This document shows positions 35,840 through 48,524 of a stretch of DNA of 64,000 nucleotides, in pieces. The DNA is from Aptenodytes patagonicus (lineage: Eukaryota; Chordata; Aves; Sphenisciformes; Spheniscidae), in assembly GCF_965638725.1 (NCBI RefSeq), contig NC_134950.1:144203636-144267635 (forward strand). The letters are read 5' to 3'. Position 1 is the first letter of the stretch. Each line of letters begins with the position of its first letter. A model generated the notes under the pieces. The model was not told where the DNA came from, did no database searches, and saw nothing but the letters and a program-made list of their open reading frames with translations. The position numbers and the translations under genes are program-made.

Positions 35840-38520
35840 GCCATGTCCTTTGTAAGGCTGGGCACCAAGCAGCAGAGCTGAGCCGAGGAAAGCTGCCTGG
35901 AGGTGAGTGCATGAACACCATCGGGATGGTGTTATGAGAAGGATGATAGGTGGCACAGGAGTTTGTATGAAAGTCAGAGTTGTGACTGACAAAGACAGCC
36001 TTAAGGAGAAAATAAGAAAAGATATACTGGCAGGCTGTGCAGAGTGTGTTTCCTGAGGAGCCAGGGCCCCTCCATTGGCACTTGCTGATGCAGAGCAATG
36101 TTCTATTGGCAGCTACGTAACTCACAGCAGTGCTGGGAACAGCTCGAGCAGAGTTTTGGAGGTGAAAACAGACATCCTGAACTCTACACTGGGGCAGGCA
36201 GAAAGCCAGCAAAAGGAGAAATGCTCCAAAAGAACGGTGGTGATGCAAGCGGAGCAGTGGAGGAGCTGTTCCTAGCTGCAATACAGAAAAGCTTGGCAGC
36301 TCCCTGCCAGTCAGCCTATTCTGCAGCAACCCTGTCCCAAAGGCAGTGCCAGCGGGGATGGGTACAGAGAGCACTAATAGATGCAGGGTCACCTACCTGC
36401 AGCTTTAGCAGGGTTGTTACAAATGTTCTTCCCGCGCCACTGACAGAGGGGACCTTGAAACATTGCCTGCAACCTCCAGCTCTGAGCCTTGCAGCACTGT
36501 ATTGGCGGGCTTGGCTAGTGAGGTTTCAACTCTGCTCTTTCCTTCCCGCAGCAGGTCGCTGGCTAAAGCAGGTTGCTTAAGCAGTAGTAACACAGCCTCC
36601 GTGAGAAGCTGTCTGTCCTGCTCTGATGCCTTACCTGAGGGAAACGTACTGAACATCACATCTGTGGGCCTGAAGCAAAAAACAGATCCTTGAGTTAATC
36701 CCACACTTTCACCTCTTCTGAACAGCGCACCCTTGTAAAAACACTGTTGCAGTAGCGATCACAATCCCCTCACTTTGCTGTGGCCCTTACAGCATCTGCA
36801 GCATCAGGCCAAGTCAGCCACACTGCTGCCCACTCTGTGGGCAGTATTGCCTTCTGTATCCCTTGTGTTGCCAAGTATAACCTTTGTTTCTTCCCGACAG
36901 CTCTCAGTTCCCAAGCTTGATTAAGCACAGCCCTCTTACTTATTCATCACACATCTTTTTGCTAATAATAATATTGACTTTTTTTCACTGCTGTACATCT
37001 TTCTGCCTGCTTTAGCCATCACTATATTTTATCTGATTTTCTTCTTCCAGGATGCTGACTCTGAGTTTCAAGATTACATAAATCTTCCCCATGCTTGCTT
37101 TATTTCTTAGTAGGAAAAAAGCTCTTTAGCTGTGCCAGGTGCAAATTATTTTCTCCAGGTGCTCAGCTGTAAATAATCTTTTGAGAAAAATCCTCTCTGT
37201 AAATTCATTGCTGTGGCTGGTTAACCTGAAACCTTCTTAGTATCATTTGTTTGGAATCCTCCTCTTGTTCTTTGTTGTATTATTTCACTTTTGTTCTCAT
37301 TTGCTAGGGATGGGGAAAAAAAAATAGTCCCGGATCCTCAAAGGCATTTAGAGATAAAACCCCCAAGTCACTGGAAGTCAAATTCCTAGGAGCTGGGAAC
37401 CTATGTATCTGTGAGAGTCTGGGCCTTCTGTTTTTGTTTTCAGTAAAGCAAGTACAATTTAGAAATATGGATTAAGTGAGGTGCTTAAGCCTTAAGGTAT
37501 GTGCATGTTACAAAACCAAAGGTTGATGCCAACAATCCTGAATTTTGTTCTCATGGAACTCCATGTCTGAATATTTAATGGCAAAAGCTTAGCCCATCCT
37601 TCCACGGTTTTGGCTTGGCTTTTATGCCTGCAATTTCCATCTTTAGCCCCAGGGATCTGTTTCCTTTGTTCCTGCACATTGTTCCAACTCCTGCTATCAG
37701 TGTATTTATTAGGATGTCCAGAAGCTCAGGGTTGGATTAGCTATTGATGTTAGGGTGTTAGCTGTTGAATTTAGGATGTTTTAAAATGAGGAATAATCTC
37801 TCAAAAATTACTACTAAGATGATATAATTATTAGTATGCACAAACTGCACTTATTCTGCAAAACAGTTAAAAAAAATACCATATTTACCGAGGCACAATG
37901 CTTGTAGGTTCTCTGATTCAGAGGTTATAAGTGTTGTAAACAGGATGCGTATACACAGGCAAAAATTAAAATCAGGTGGACAGTATTTTCAAGGCATGGA
38001 AAAAACAAATCTTGCCTATCTATGCTTAGTGGAAAATTCTTCTCATATTTTTTGCAGCTTGATGTCATAGTATCTGACAGCATTTAAAACAGTGGGATTT
38101 TGCAACCAGACTTAAAAATGTGAATCTCTTCCACTTCTTTCCTCCTGATGAAGTGAGGCATGGACTATGGGTTTAAATGAAGCCTGTGGAAAGCCGTTCT
38201 TTAAAGACAAGTGTTCCTTCACAGCAGTGAGACAAAAATAATCCATTGCCCATAGAAAGGGCTCCGCAGGCGGCTGTGTCTCTCCTACCCTCTCTCATGC
38301 CCGGCTGCCTGCTGCTTGGCCGTGCTCCCTGGCAGGGCTGGCCGGGGCTGAACTTCGACGGTGGTTGGCCGAAGATGAGACATTCTCATCAAGCTCTTCC
38401 CAGCAACTTTTGCATTGCCTGCCGAAGCGAAATTTGTGCAGAGCTGAGATGATGTATGTGAGATGGTTCCTATATATTAAATTGTTTCCTATATATTAAA
38501 TATGTGTCAAATAAAGTGAC

Positions 38521-38534
38521 GGGGGGGGGGGGGG
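38521..38534 (+). repeat. Poly-G tract (14 G)
   Basis: Uninterrupted G run in intergenic DNA; prone to length variation or sequencing error. Confidence 0.9.
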
Positions 38535-39722
38535 TGTAGGATAGGCAAACAGCCAAAGTGTGAAAGGATCTTCAGTTTTGCAACTACTCTAAAATGCCAG
38601 TCTTTTTGGATCAAAATACCGATGTATGAAGGAATATGAACACATTCAGCAGAAGCTGTACTGGTATTCTTTGAACAGCCATCAAGCAGCCTAGGAACAT
38701 GACTATTCCTGCTCTGAAGGACTAAATTTGAAGCGATGCCAAAATAAAGCATGTGGAAAATTATGTCGAAAAGGTGGAACGTGTGGAGAGGGAAGATGAG
38801 ATATCACGAAATAAGCAGCACATCGCAAACAAGGCTGGACGCAGTGGTGAGGCAGACAGGGACAGTGCAGGTCCGTGGTGGCTCTGTAATCATCCTGCAC
38901 CAGTATGATTGTGCCAGCGGTTTTGATGAATGTTTTCAATCTCCACTGTTGCCTGTGTTTCCCACCCTTTCCTGATAAATCAGTCACTGATACACGGAGG
39001 TTGTTTGCTACATTTCTAAGCAACATAAGCTGTTAAGCTTGCTCCTTCAGAATATTGCCATCTACCTTCCCTGAACGTGACAGACCAAGGTGCAGAAGTG
39101 ACAATATAGTTATGTTAGTCTAAATCAGAATGTGCATATTAGATGCTGGTTTTATTGGTACAGTACTGGATAAATCTCCAACAGCAGGAATTCCAGCTCT
39201 TATTGCTGGACATCCAAAATTTGTGTGAATGATGCAAGGCTGGCTTGGCCTCGATGCCTTTGTGAGGGATGCAGAGCAAAGCAGGGGAGAAGTGAATCGC
39301 CTCCATCAGAGTGGAGGCTGTACAACCAAATTCTTACATTGCGGAATAGAGCTCAATATGTTGATTCACCAACCCGAGTCCATTAGTATAAAAGCCAAGA
39401 AAACAAAAGCAAATATTTCTCATTCAAGCTTACAGTTGCCTTGATTTACACCAGTTATTAAAAGACTCCCTGAGGAAAGAAAATAACTAATGTTACCATT
39501 TACCTCCTGAGCCTCTGAATGACTGAGCCAGTAATATGGTAAAAACATCAACATGTTATAGCTATTTATATTTTGATTCTCTGTGTATTGGTGTTTCTAA
39601 CACTATATAGAATACTATTGTAAAACTACATTGACTTTAATGAGGTCTGAGTTCATTTACTAGATCTGTATAGAAAAATGTGCTTGCACTATTAAAAGCA
39701 TTTTATTTCCATTTAAAAATCT

Positions 39723-39736
39723 GTTGCCATAGCGAC
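39723..39736 (+). promoter_or_regulatory. RFX-type X-box (GTTGCCATAGCGAC)
   Basis: Near-perfect inverted half-sites GTTGCC and GCGAC separated by ATA match the RFX-factor X-box consensus. It is followed at once by CCAAT. It lies about 10 kb upstream of PON2 and 7 kb upstream of ASB4 in A/T-rich DNA, so it is a candidate distal element. Binding is inferred from the motif only. Confidence 0.4.
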
Positions 39737-42700
39737 CAATTGCAACTTTCTCAATAGCTTTGTCTTGGAATTGGATGTAGGCTTTATTTTTGCTGTATAT
39801 TATTTTTTCTCCTGTATTCTCTGGGCCGAGTCCTCGTTTAACTGATTTATATTCTTTTTATAGTCTGTCCTTCTCCAGCCATATTCTCAATTAAGTCAGT
39901 AAGAGTTTTGACTGAGTTTAAAATAAAGATCAATGACTTGGGCTCTTCCTTTTAATTAATTATGTAAGAAACAGAAAAATGCAATGCTGCACACTCTGTT
40001 CTTTCTTTATCATCAACAGATCACCCAGTCCTAACATAAGAAGGAGTCCTGAAGTATCAAAAGCCTCGGGAGTCTGATACCTTTTAGTATCAATATAATA
40101 GTCATGTCGAAGATATGGTGGATTGCACCTAAAACTGAAAAGCACTTGGAGAAGAGCCTTGATATTTCAAGAAGATTCTTTATAACCAAACCATTGAAAA
40201 AATCAACCCACTTATCACACTGTTGCAGCCCAAATCTTGACAATAATGTACCTCCTTCTGAGAAACAGTAACTTAAAGTGGTGGTTTTATTCCTGCTTGA
40301 AATATCTACCTTCTCCAAGAGAATAACAGAGTAAAGAGCCTGCACACCACTGTATCCTCTCCTCCTGAGGCTGGTGGAAGATTTTGCACGGGGAGAGGCA
40401 GTGAGAACATTTCTGAAGCAAGGGTAAGTAGGCAGGGGAAGATGCAGTTACTCATTTTTGCCATCACCTTTCTCAAGACCAGACTTTTGTTTCCTTGGTA
40501 AGCACAGAGAAGCATAAGAAAACTATGCAAAGATAGACACAAGTCAGAGTGAGATATTTTGGAAGATTATGTGACTTTTGCAGCGTGACAATGCTCAAAT
40601 CAGACAAGAAAACTTTTTTCCTCCTTTATCCAAACAGTGGAGACATCTGACTCTTGAGTTTGTCACATCGTCTCCTGGGAGAATCTGTGGAGATGTGTGT
40701 AGGGTGCAATTTCACTAGTCCGAAGATGGAAGTAAAAAACAGATCAGACATACTCTAGAAATACTAATTTTTCTCCATTAAGGACAAAGTAAGCCAAATA
40801 TAACATGGTTCTGTAAGAGGCTACTTTTAAAAGTAAATTGTAGATGTTTGTTAAAGGCAGCAATTTAATCAGTATTTAGTTTAACCAGTTGATTTTTAGA
40901 ACATGTTTAGTAAAATTATGCAGAAATAAAAGTTATTTAATAAGTAAGGTATGTGCCATGGTGATATTAAAAACGACTTTCAAATACTGTGAAGAAATAG
41001 AACATTATTGCTTTTCTTTGATTATTTAAAATTTTTACTTATCTAACACTCAAATCAAACTTGTGATACAAAAAACTGTTGTGCTACTCATCAGAGTACA
41101 TTTTTTTCTTAATCCATCCAACTGCACATCACTGAGTCAACAGAAAGTGCACTGAAGGAACTAGTCATCTTGCAAACATGCCTGATTCCTGGAGGAGAGG
41201 TCTGCAGAAGAAATCAGAAAATTTCCTTTTGGAAAAAAATCTTACTACTTTTGCCTCTAAGGACATTTATTTTTGGTCTTTTTTTAAATGAGCCAGTAAA
41301 TGGCAAATTTCCCCGAACTCTAATTATATAATTCTGAATTATTTCATTACAACTGTTATTTATTGTTGAATAAATAAAACTCTGAGAAAGTTTTTACTGT
41401 CTGCAAAAAGTGAGAATAAATAGCTAAAGTGCTTGCAATCTAATGAATTCCAGAGGAAATATTTTGGGGAAGATTTCTGTGATAAGAACTGCAGGTTCTT
41501 TGAGTGCTGTTTTGTAATCAAAGCAGGGTGGTGCAATGAGCAAAAGCTAAACCGGGACGGAGGGGCCCAAGTGTTTGGTTTTGCCCCTGTTCGGCCATTG
41601 GTGCCTATGGGACTGAGCGCAGGGGATCCCTGGGGTGGGTGAGGGATGGAAGGAGGCTTGTGGCACGCAGCAATGAACCCCCTCCCCAAACTCTTCCCTC
41701 CCAGCACCCAAAGCCTACCTGAGACCAGCACCCTGGGGGGCATACATGGCACTGTGTTGGCAATCTAGTGGCACCTGCACCTAAAAGTGCCCGGTGTACT
41801 CCTAGAGGAAGGAGATCAGTAGGAACATAGTCTGGTCTTCCTGAGACAAATCCCCGAACCATCTCCATAAAGCGCAAGAGACTTTAAGGGGTTTTAAGAC
41901 CCAGAGCAAACTAGACTCTCGACACAAAACTTCTAGGAAGCAGCAAGCAAGAGCCAGTTGTGTGAGTCTCCAACTCAGAATGTCAGGGATGATAGGTCTC
42001 CTTTTCTGTGCTCTGTCTGAGACGGCCTAAGTGTCCGTGGTTGCATCTGACCTGCTGTACAGAGAAGCCCCTAGGCCAGCCCAATGCCAGTAGACTCATC
42101 TGTCCTTATTTTCTTTTGAGCTTTGCAAAACACTTACTTGCATCAGTGAAGACACTTTACACAACTCTTGAAGCCCCACCGGGGCTTTAAGGAAGAGTGC
42201 TGAAAGTTTCAACCATGTGCAATTTTATCGAATTACAAATTGTGACACTAGGTTATAAGAAAACATTAAATCAACAACTTTTGAAGCTGCTAGTATGAAA
42301 AAAGTACCCACATATGGATAATATAATTTAAAAAATCAGAATGTACATATTGGGATGGGGCCTTAGTAGTAGACCACAAGAACATTTTAACAGGTGGTAC
42401 TGGAGTACTCTACAGCCTTCTGATCATTGTATGTAAGATTTCTAAAAGGTGAAGGTAAGCGAACTGATTTCTTGTTTGTTGTGCTGAAATTTATAGGTCA
42501 AACTAATGTGGTCAAAACTTAGAATGCAACATGTTCTGCACTGTGTATACCTCCACACAGTGATCAGAAAGTTTAAGCTTCCCTCAAAGACGCTAATCAA
42601 AGATTTAAAATATAATCATTGCCTCTTTCTTATTATAATATAGAAATTTGCCTTTGCTTTTAGAGTTCAAATGTATGTTCATGTTAGAACAAAAGGTGAA

Positions 42701-44198
42701 CCACAGAAAAAATTTTGGCAACGTCTCCTAAAAAGCTGTTGGCAGCCAAATTCTAATAGTTTTGATACCACAGAGCTCAAGCTGCCTACCTGCTGGGGGG
42801 CTGCTGAGGCCAGCTGCCTAGGGTACTCCAAGGAGATGAGGAGAAGTATCAGTGTTTCTGGGTGTCAAGTGTGGAACATTCCACTCTGCACCTTCTAGCT
42901 CTTCTTTGTGTTTTCCTTGTGATTATATTAGGCAGAAAAGACAAAGTCTAGCTTCTTTTCTAGAAGATCCATCATGGCCTGATGGGATTTATGTGCAACC
43001 TGCTCTTGAGCTGAATTAGGTTCAGAGCAGGGTGTATGTCCACATCTGGCAGTGCTCTATAGCATCCCATGGGCGCCTTCTCTATCTGCCACTCACATGC
43101 CGCCTCCTCCACAAAAGCAGAGTGCATAAGGCGTGGGTTTGGATGCTGCAAAGGCTTTGGCTCCACCAAGGCCACATCCTTTGCTCCTTGGCACATGTTT
43201 GCAGCGGAGAGGCTATGATGTAGCAACTCTCAATGATTTCAGTGAGTGTTGGATTCGGTCCTAGAGTCTTTTTCACATTATCTGTTCACAGTTTATGCTT
43301 AAAAGAAAAGTAAAATACCTTATGAATCTACATGAATTATATCTTTATATGATTATATACTGTTATAACAGAGTCCATCCATATATATCCATATACTGTT
43401 ATACCTGAATGAAAGTATTTTTAAAGCTAAATATTAAGAACATAACCGCAAATAGGTAAACTGTATTTAGCTGTATAACTGCAGGAATCTTTTGGCTTTT
43501 TCAGACTTACTTGAGTATAATTTAGACAGCCTCTTCTACAGGGATAGTGTTGTTTTCAGTTTGCTCTTATAGCTGAAGTAAATCTTAGCTGAAAGGTTTT
43601 ACACTTTATGTTCATCTTAATGCCAGTGGAGGGTGGGTAATCATACTCTGTGTAGGGAACAGATGTTAGGTGCATACTCTATACTCTTTAGGTGTCTGTC
43701 CCACCCGATATACCCAAAGGATTAGATAATAGTATTTTTGGAGGTCATAACTTTATGACCGTATATTTGGTTTTCACATAATTTTACCAGAAGGGTTTGA
43801 AAATTCAGAAAACAAATCCAGACACAGACAAAGCCAGTCAGGCAATACCTGTGTAAAGTCCTTCCCACTGAAAGCACTGATAAGGATATGTCACTCCTCT
43901 TGCTTGCGCTTAGGCAGGCTCGTGGGCTGGGTTTGCAATAACCCAGTCTAACTGCCAAATCTCTTCTAAGACTGCAGTTACTCAAAGCTGCCAAAAAATG
44001 TGAGCGAAGTTGATTTTGTTACTTCTCATGCACTGACTCTTCTGTCTTGCTGTCTTGGCCTCCAAACTACTCCTCCTGCTAGGGATACTTCCCATGCTAG
44101 AGGAAATGGCTGCTAGTTGCAAGGCTGCTCTCAGGTTTGCAAACACTTTGCTCTCTACACTGGTAATAAAATGAATGGTGTGGATGCATGTGTTTTAT

Positions 44199-44200
<2 letters not shown>

Positions 44201-44234
<34 letters not shown>
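44201..44234 (+). repeat. (AT)n microsatellite, 17 copies
   Basis: Perfect dinucleotide array in intergenic DNA. Confidence 0.95.
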
Positions 44235-44237
<3 letters not shown>

Positions 44238-45489
44238 CTCCCTACCACAGCAACTCTGGCTTCTCTCTACATCTGTGATTCCCTTGCTGGTGAGGGAGAG
44301 ACCTCAGTTCAACCTCCCCGAGCCTCTTCACAACACCCCTTGCTTCTTCCTACGTGACTACAGCTGAACATGAAGCTGAACATGAAGCAACCTGCACAGT
44401 AAGAATGTGGCTCAGCTAGCTCAGTGCACACAGAGTGATCAGGCCAACTAGATTTACCAAACCCCCAATGCCATCACCTTGGAGGTGAGGAAGTTAATTT
44501 GGGTCTCTGTGCTGCTCCTGGTTGCCTGAAACCCCAAATATTCCACCAGACATTGCATATAGTCCCAATCAGCTTGTACAGTTTCAGGTTGTGGCCACCA
44601 TCCCTCCAATCAAGAAATATGAAGTGCTTTTCACAGCATTATAATTGATCACTCCACTAGAACAGTCTGGTTTGAAGGTCTCCTTACCTTTGTGTCACGT
44701 AAGAGCCTCCATAGCCAGCATCTACACTCGTGTATTTGAATCAACTCCAGTAACACCAGTACCAGGACTTGGAGCTGCGAGATAAGGTTAAATTAATCTT
44801 GGTGGCGTCATACTGGGTTTACACTGATGTAAATCTGAAAGAAGGCTGGGGTGTACGCACAGGGCAGTCCAGAAAGTGAGAAACCAGGTGTAGGGATCAT
44901 AGTTCATGAAGAAACGCGTGCTTCTGTGTTCGTTCAACACTTCCATTTCCTCCTGTTTTCTTTATGCTTCATGGTGCCAATACAACTGAAGAATCCCGCT
45001 TTTTAGAAATAAACTTTGTATACCAAAACTCTCAATCATGCTTGTATTTTGCTGTAGCACATAACAACATAACTTAGTGTGTATAATAGTTTTTCTTGTT
45101 TGTTACTGTATTTATAAGTCAAGGCTATTTCCTCCCTTTCTTTGTGTTAAAGTATTTTGAAAGCTGTTTAATTTCTAAATCTCTCTTTGTATCTTTTTAC
45201 TGAGGTATTGTATCCTGAAAATTCAGCTTTTGTGGTCTCTTTTCTGAGAAATTTCCCTGATATTTGCAATGCATAAATAAATAGGGGTAGCACGGGAGTA
45301 ACGCTTAATTAGGCATTTCCCTCTCGTTCCTTTTCTGTGTCACTGGGTTGTTCCACTTCAGTGAGACGCTGCAATGGCATCAGTGCATCCTCTCTACCAC
45401 AGCAGCCAGCGGTGAGACTCTTGTGTTGTGAAACTAATGCCACAATTGAAAATCAGTGTTGGATGCCTGCTTGTAAGGTTGCATTGGAT

Positions 45490-46690
45490 TATACTTCACC
45501 TTCTACCCCAGAACACAACTATGCGCAATGCTTTGCCTGACACATGCACCAATGCTCACACCAGTGTAGCTAAGCCCTCAAGAGTCTTTGACAGTGGTTA
45601 ATATTTGACAGTGATTCAAATCTCAGCGTTCAGGACGTTGTCCTGACTTGTTTTTTTTATCTGCAAGGGCATGAAAGTAGTGCACATAGACCGGGCTGAG
45701 ACTCGGAGCAATTGTTGTGTATTTTGCCTGAGAGTCCTGCTGTACAGAAGGGTGATGATGACAGGAACATGGCTCTCCTTTACTTGTGTTTGAAGTCAGG
45801 AGCCTCCTTCATTTCATACACAGCTTTAATCTTTCAAAAGCCACATGGCCCTCTCCCTCCTTTGCACAACCATTATCAGTCATGGTGTTTCAGGAGCTTG
45901 CTGCCAAGGTAGCAGAATTTCACCTGCAAGACTGAAGCATTGTATTGCCAAGGCACACTACTGGCTCAGCATGCTTCTACCTGGAAAAAGGCAGCGTTAT
46001 TTGCCTTATGCTTGTGACAAGGCTGAGCCATGGCAGTGCAGTCAAAGCCATCAGTAATATTCTGCACGCTCAGCACACTGTCAGCATCAAAGGGCAGATT
46101 GCCTGGGAGGACCTCTCTGACTTTCGATTTAGCCTGGCATCTCTCCATTTAGCAATTCTGCCACCTATAAAATAATTAAAGCAGCTCCCTTCGCTGCTGC
46201 TTCCAGATGCAGCAAGAAGCACTGCTGCATAAAATCAGTAAACAAGAGTTGGGCTAGGACATAGCCTTGCTTGGGGCTGTTTTTGACAGTGACATGTTCT
46301 GACATCTTGTCATCACTGAGAACCTTTGCATTACCTCACACCATCATGAAATAAGCAAAATAATGCTCACAAACTTATTTGGACATCCTAATTTATGCAG
46401 ATGCCTCTGGGCTGCATGTGGCTGACAATGCTGGAGTCTTTGGTTAGCTCCGCAAAGGCCAGGTAGAGACCTTCGCTCGCTTTGAAGTAGGACAAGGCTG
46501 AAAGCCAGATTGTTTCTGCAAGACCCTTTTCAACATCCTCACCAACAAATCCATTTATGTCATTTTGACACGGATTTTTCTCATCAGTTGAGAAAATCAA
46601 TATACCTTGGTGTCACTGCAGGAATGTTTCTACCTTTTTCTTTGTAAAAGGCACTATGCATCTGTATTCTTGAACCCCTTGAGGTACCAT
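45490..46690 (-). mobile_element. Decayed RTE-clade (Rex3/AviRTE-like) LINE, reverse transcriptase region
   Basis: Reading the minus strand in all three frames gives a colinear series of peptides matching the RTE-clade reverse transcriptase. In order: IVPFTKKK (near 46645), LQKQSGFQP (near 46508; family QCGFRP), GLYLAFAELTK (near 46455; family LYxxFVDLTKAFD), LGCPNKFVSI (near 46385), SPKQGYVLAQLLF (near 46255; family GVKQGCVLAPTLF), LPFDADSVLSV (near 46080; catalytic FADD broken to FDAD), VKFCYLGSKLL (near 45910; family KFTYLGSTL), AKEGEGHVAFERL (near 45850) and SQDNVLNAEI (near 45630; family WQDKIPDTEVL). Frames shift and stops occur between them, and a segment is missing between QSGFQP and GLYLAF. 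It is clearly dead. The clade is inferred from family patterns I know. Confidence 0.75.
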
Positions 46691-47029
46691 CTCTTTATTA
46701 GGTAATTATGGTGAACTCCAGTTTTCTAACTAGATGGTGACATTGTACTTATGTGTGAGCAGGGACTTTGCTTTGCCTTGTGGCAGCTGCTCAGCAGCTG
46801 TAGGAATCTCTGATCCCTGCTTTGGAATGGGGAGCTGAGAAGTGGTTAACTCTAGAAATTATTCCCTTTATCTTTAGCCATGTAAACACTACCTTTTATT
46901 TTCTAGCCAGTTGTCTAACTTCCCTCTGTCGTGAGTGGAGAGAGAGGGAGGGAGGCTAGGCATCGACAGAATGCTACTTGTCCTACTTCACCCATGCTTC
47001 CCCCCATGGAATAAATACACACTTGGACA

Positions 47030-47096
47030 AGTTGGACATGGTTGGACTCGATGATCTTAGAGGTCTTTTCCAACCTCAATGATTCTATGATTCTAT
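47030..47096 (+). mobile_element. CR1 3' tail fragment
   Basis: Short CR1 relic: GGTTGGACTCGATGATC, AGAGGTCTTTTCCAACCTCA and the ATTCTATG tail. It has the same orientation as the larger CR1 at 27-28 kb and is extremely 5'-truncated. Confidence 0.85.
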
Positions 47097-48494
47097 AAGT
47101 TTACAGAGGGCTGCTTTTCTTTCCTTGTCTATAGAGGGGTTTAAATGACTAAATTAGAATAAGACTTATCCTGTCTCCCTGCTCTGCTCACTTCCTCCAC
47201 TCCCAGCCTTGGTACATATCCCTACATATCTATCTAAGCTGATTACGTGCACACAACTCATTCCTGCTTTTAGTCGTTATACTATGCGGCAGGATGTCAC
47301 TCCCAGGTCTCTCCTGAGTGCCCCAAAGGCAAAGAGCTCAGGGGAATTTGTAACAGACCGAAGAGCAGACGTGTTTTCTAGCATTGCTGCAGCCATGCGG
47401 CCAGCCGATGGGGTGCCGGGGAAGGGAAGCCACAGCGGGTGCTGAGAGTGCTGACAGGCAGACCCCAGGCTGGCTGGGGTCGTGCTGAGGAGGTAAGCTG
47501 CTGAGAAAACCAGGCTCTTTCTTCAGTCGAGGATGACTTGATGAGCAGCGACTTCAAGGGAGATTCACTCCATCTACCGTCAGGCATCTACAGAGCAGAT
47601 TTCTGCGCTTGAATTAGTCACTGTAGTTGCCTTTTCCAATGAATGCAGAGAAATGGCCACTTCTTAGGGAAGATTTCTTGATCTATTTTAGACACCTTTC
47701 ATATGAATTGCTACCTCAAAGTAACTCTTTTCCTGCCCTGACTATACAGGGTGCCTAGGTGGCTCGACATCAGCAAAAAATATGGTAAAAGCACAACTCA
47801 CTTCAAGGGAAGACTGGAAGGTATTTGAAAGATAGATCTATTAGGAGTTACTAAATAGGTAAAGCTCATCATACTGAGCTGAAAATAATTAGGAGCTGGG
47901 AAAGAAAGTGGCATGATTTATCCAACTTGCCCCCCATTTCCTTACTCTTCCCTAAGCCCCTGCCTACCGCCTCTGTTGGCTTTTGAGCTAGGCAAACCCT
48001 TGGTCTGACACAGTATGGCCACTCTTCAGATCTTATGACCAATTCTGTTGTCTGCATCTCCCCTGTAGACACATTTTATCAGATGAATTGCACCCACCTT
48101 GTGCCAAAAATGAGACCCAGACAGTAAGCAGTATGTGCTCCTGCAAATTAAACTGTGGTATAAATAAATAAATGAAACAAATGCCAACAAAGTGGTGCTG
48201 CAGCAAGCTGAGATAAGAAATCATTCTTGTATAAGCCTTTTCACATTATTGAACGAGACATTCAAAATAAGGCACGATATGTTTCATGTTCTTGTCTATG
48301 CCATGGAATATGTTTTCGAAAGCATTAATTGGCAGTATTAATAAATGCTAGTCTGACCAGTGGCTACTGAACTTTGTCATCCCAATATCCCAAAAGTTTA
48401 AACACTGCTTCCCACCCATCCCACCACGTACTTCTAGGATTGAAGCAGACTTCATTAGAGTGAGATTTGTACGCACCGGGGGGAAAAAAAAAAT

Positions 48495-48524
48495 CCCCCT
48501 ACCCCCAACCCCCCCCCCAATCCC
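48495..48524 (-). other. Potential G-quadruplex upstream of PON2
   Basis: Four C-runs of 5, 5, 10 and 3 with loops of 2-3 bases on the plus strand give a minus-strand G-quadruplex motif about 960 bases before the PON2 start codon. It is preceded by a poly-A run at 48484-48493. Confidence 0.5.

Noticed and set aside
35715-36392. 225-codon open frame on the minus strand
   Set aside because: Starts at GTG, includes a hairpin repeat, and shows no signal, domain or splice support. A frame of this length is unusual but not impossible by chance in 64 kb.
39960-40542. Three adjacent minus-strand open frames (61-104 codons)
   Set aside because: No recognisable family, no splice sites joining them in phase, and A/T-rich background. 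Left as unassigned.
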